64,000 bases of DNA from Pricia mediterranea (GTDB lineage Bacteria > Bacteroidota > Bacteroidia > Flavobacteriales > Flavobacteriaceae). The stretch spans positions 372,001-436,000 of the forward strand of contig NZ_JAVTTP010000001.1 of assembly GCF_032248455.1 (NCBI RefSeq). The letters are read 5' to 3'. The position numbers were made by a program, and so were the translations under genes. Position 1 is the stretch's first letter. Each line of letters starts with the position of its first letter. This document shows, in pieces, positions 63,107-64,000 of this stretch. The notes beneath the pieces are model-generated. The model had not been told where the DNA came from and made no database searches. It saw only the letters and a program-made list of their open reading frames with translations.

Positions 63107-64000
63107 ATGATTCCAAATGATACCATCATCGCACTGGCCACGCCATCGGGAGCGGGCGCGATTGCCATCATCCGCATTTCAGGGAAGGATGCCTTCGCGA
63201 CCGTTGCCTCTCTATTTCGCTCCGTCCACGGCAAAAAACTGCTGGAACAAAGGAGTCACAGCATTCTCTTGGGGCACATCGTCGAAGACGGACAAACCTT
63301 GGATGAAGTATTGGTGTCGCTATTTAAAGGTCCCCATTCCTATACCGGGGAGAATGTAGTTGAAATATCCTGTCACGGATCCCCATATATCCAACAGCAG
63401 ACCATCCAGCTATTTCTTCGGAACGGATGCCGCATGGCGGATGCCGGAGAGTTTACCTTACGCGCCTTCCTCAATGGAAAGATGGATCTCAGCCAGGCCG
63501 AGGCCGTAGCCGATCTTATCGCCAGTGACAACGCGGCTTCGCATCAGGTGGCCATTCAGCAGATGCGTGGCGGTTTTAGCAATGAGATCAAAAACCTACG
63601 GGAAGAACTCCTCAATTTCGCCTCCCTTATCGAACTTGAGCTGGATTTTGCGGAGGAGGATGTCGAGTTTGCCGACCGGGGGCAATTTACCTCCCTTGTT
63701 AAAAAAATCCGAAACGTACTCAAAAAGCTTATCGACTCATTTGCCGTCGGAAACGTTATCAAGAATGGCATTCCTGTGGCCATAGTGGGAGAGCCCAACG
63801 TGGGCAAATCGACCCTGCTCAACGCCCTTTTGAACGAAGAACGCGCCTTGGTTTCCGAAATTGCAGGTACCACGCGCGACACTATCGAAGATGAGATCAG
63901 TATCGGCGGCATCGGCTTTCGCTTTATCGATACCGCCGGGATACGCGACACCGAGGATGTGGTCGAGGGTATGGGCATCAAACGGACCTTTGAAAAGATA
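63107..64000 (+). CDS. mnmE: tRNA modification GTPase MnmE (3' end outside window)
   Basis: The frame from ATG 63107 is open to the right edge (298 codons). [26 protein letters not shown] is the folate-binding N-terminal domain start, with [23 protein letters not shown] and [28 protein letters not shown]. The G domain begins at [15 protein letters not shown] (about residue 228), then [22 protein letters not shown] (G3). The C-terminal helical/cysteine part is cut off. MnmE with MnmG makes the cmnm5 modification of wobble uridines in tRNA. Confidence 0.95.
   Translation, partial: MIPNDTIIALATPSGAGAIAIIRISGKDAFATVASLFRSVHGKKLLEQRSHSILLGHIVEDGQTLDEVLVSLFKGPHSYTGENVVEISCHGSPYIQQQTIQLFLRNGCRMADAGEFTLRAFLNGKMDLSQAEAVADLIASDNAASHQVAIQQMRGGFSNEIKNLREELLNFASLIELELDFAEEDVEFADRGQFTSLVKKIRNVLKKLIDSFAVGNVIKNGIPVAIVGEPNVGKSTLLNALLNEERALVSEIAGTTRDTIEDEISIGGIGFRFIDTAGIRDTEDVVEGMGIKRTFEKI

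Overview
The window is a chromosomal segment of a flavobacterium (Bacteroidota, probably a marine Flavobacteriaceae). Evidence: adjacent gldF and gldG gliding genes, a SusC-like outer-membrane barrel protein, DUF-type families typical of the phylum (DUF5683, DUF4870, DUF5117-type metalloprotease), very weak Shine-Dalgarno signals, and TAnnTTTG-like promoter boxes before several genes. Base composition looks close to 50% GC. No rRNA, tRNA, CRISPR array or insertion sequence was found.

Layout. 1-3250: a signalling operon of histidine kinase (cut by the left edge), a receiver/class III nucleotide cyclase fusion, a Pycsar-type membrane effector (PycTM, DUF5706) and a small TerB-like protein; this is the most interesting locus. 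3250-8350: a decayed YfcC-like transporter, an EEP-fold hydrolase, an alpha/beta hydrolase, a phosphatase-like lipoprotein, a DoxX protein and threonine aldolase. 8350-11430: a repeat cluster, a large zinc metalloprotease and a second repeat tract. 11430-17680: prfB with its programmed frameshift, a Gly/Tyr-rich secreted protein beside an outer-membrane barrel receptor, a 58-residue membrane protein and fumC. 17750-24930: a coiled-coil membrane protein, an MBL-fold lipoprotein, ettA with a small membrane protein, an oxidoreductase and an acyl-CoA carboxylase beta subunit. 25200-31650: udk, ftsB-like, parA, parB, DUF5683, dapB and lepB, a housekeeping block.

31880-37900: a three-domain kinase/M23/phospho-lyase fusion, a DsrE protein, a truncated MCE gene, a dehydrogenase-like protein lacking its catalytic residues, and an aspartate-dehydrogenase-like gene. 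37960-44760: a GbsR/MarR regulator behind a perfect 12-bp-arm palindrome, followed by a tripartite RND efflux system. 44900-50060: NDH-2, small membrane proteins, an internally deleted amino-acid permease, thioredoxin, a formate/nitrite-type transporter and Dps. 50460-64000: transketolase, a cNMP/CBS/DUF294 protein overlapping a DnaQ-type exonuclease, purC, phoH, a SAM hydrolase, gldF-gldG, dnaN, DUF4870 and mnmE (cut by the right edge).

The first operon could convert a kinase signal into a cyclic nucleotide that a membrane effector reads. The cyclase keeps the residues expected for a purine (ATP) substrate rather than a pyrimidine, and the cNMP-binding protein at 52.5 kb is a second possible reader. 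Several genes are visibly decaying (YfcC-like, MCE, APC permease), and low-complexity direct repeats fill many intergenic gaps.
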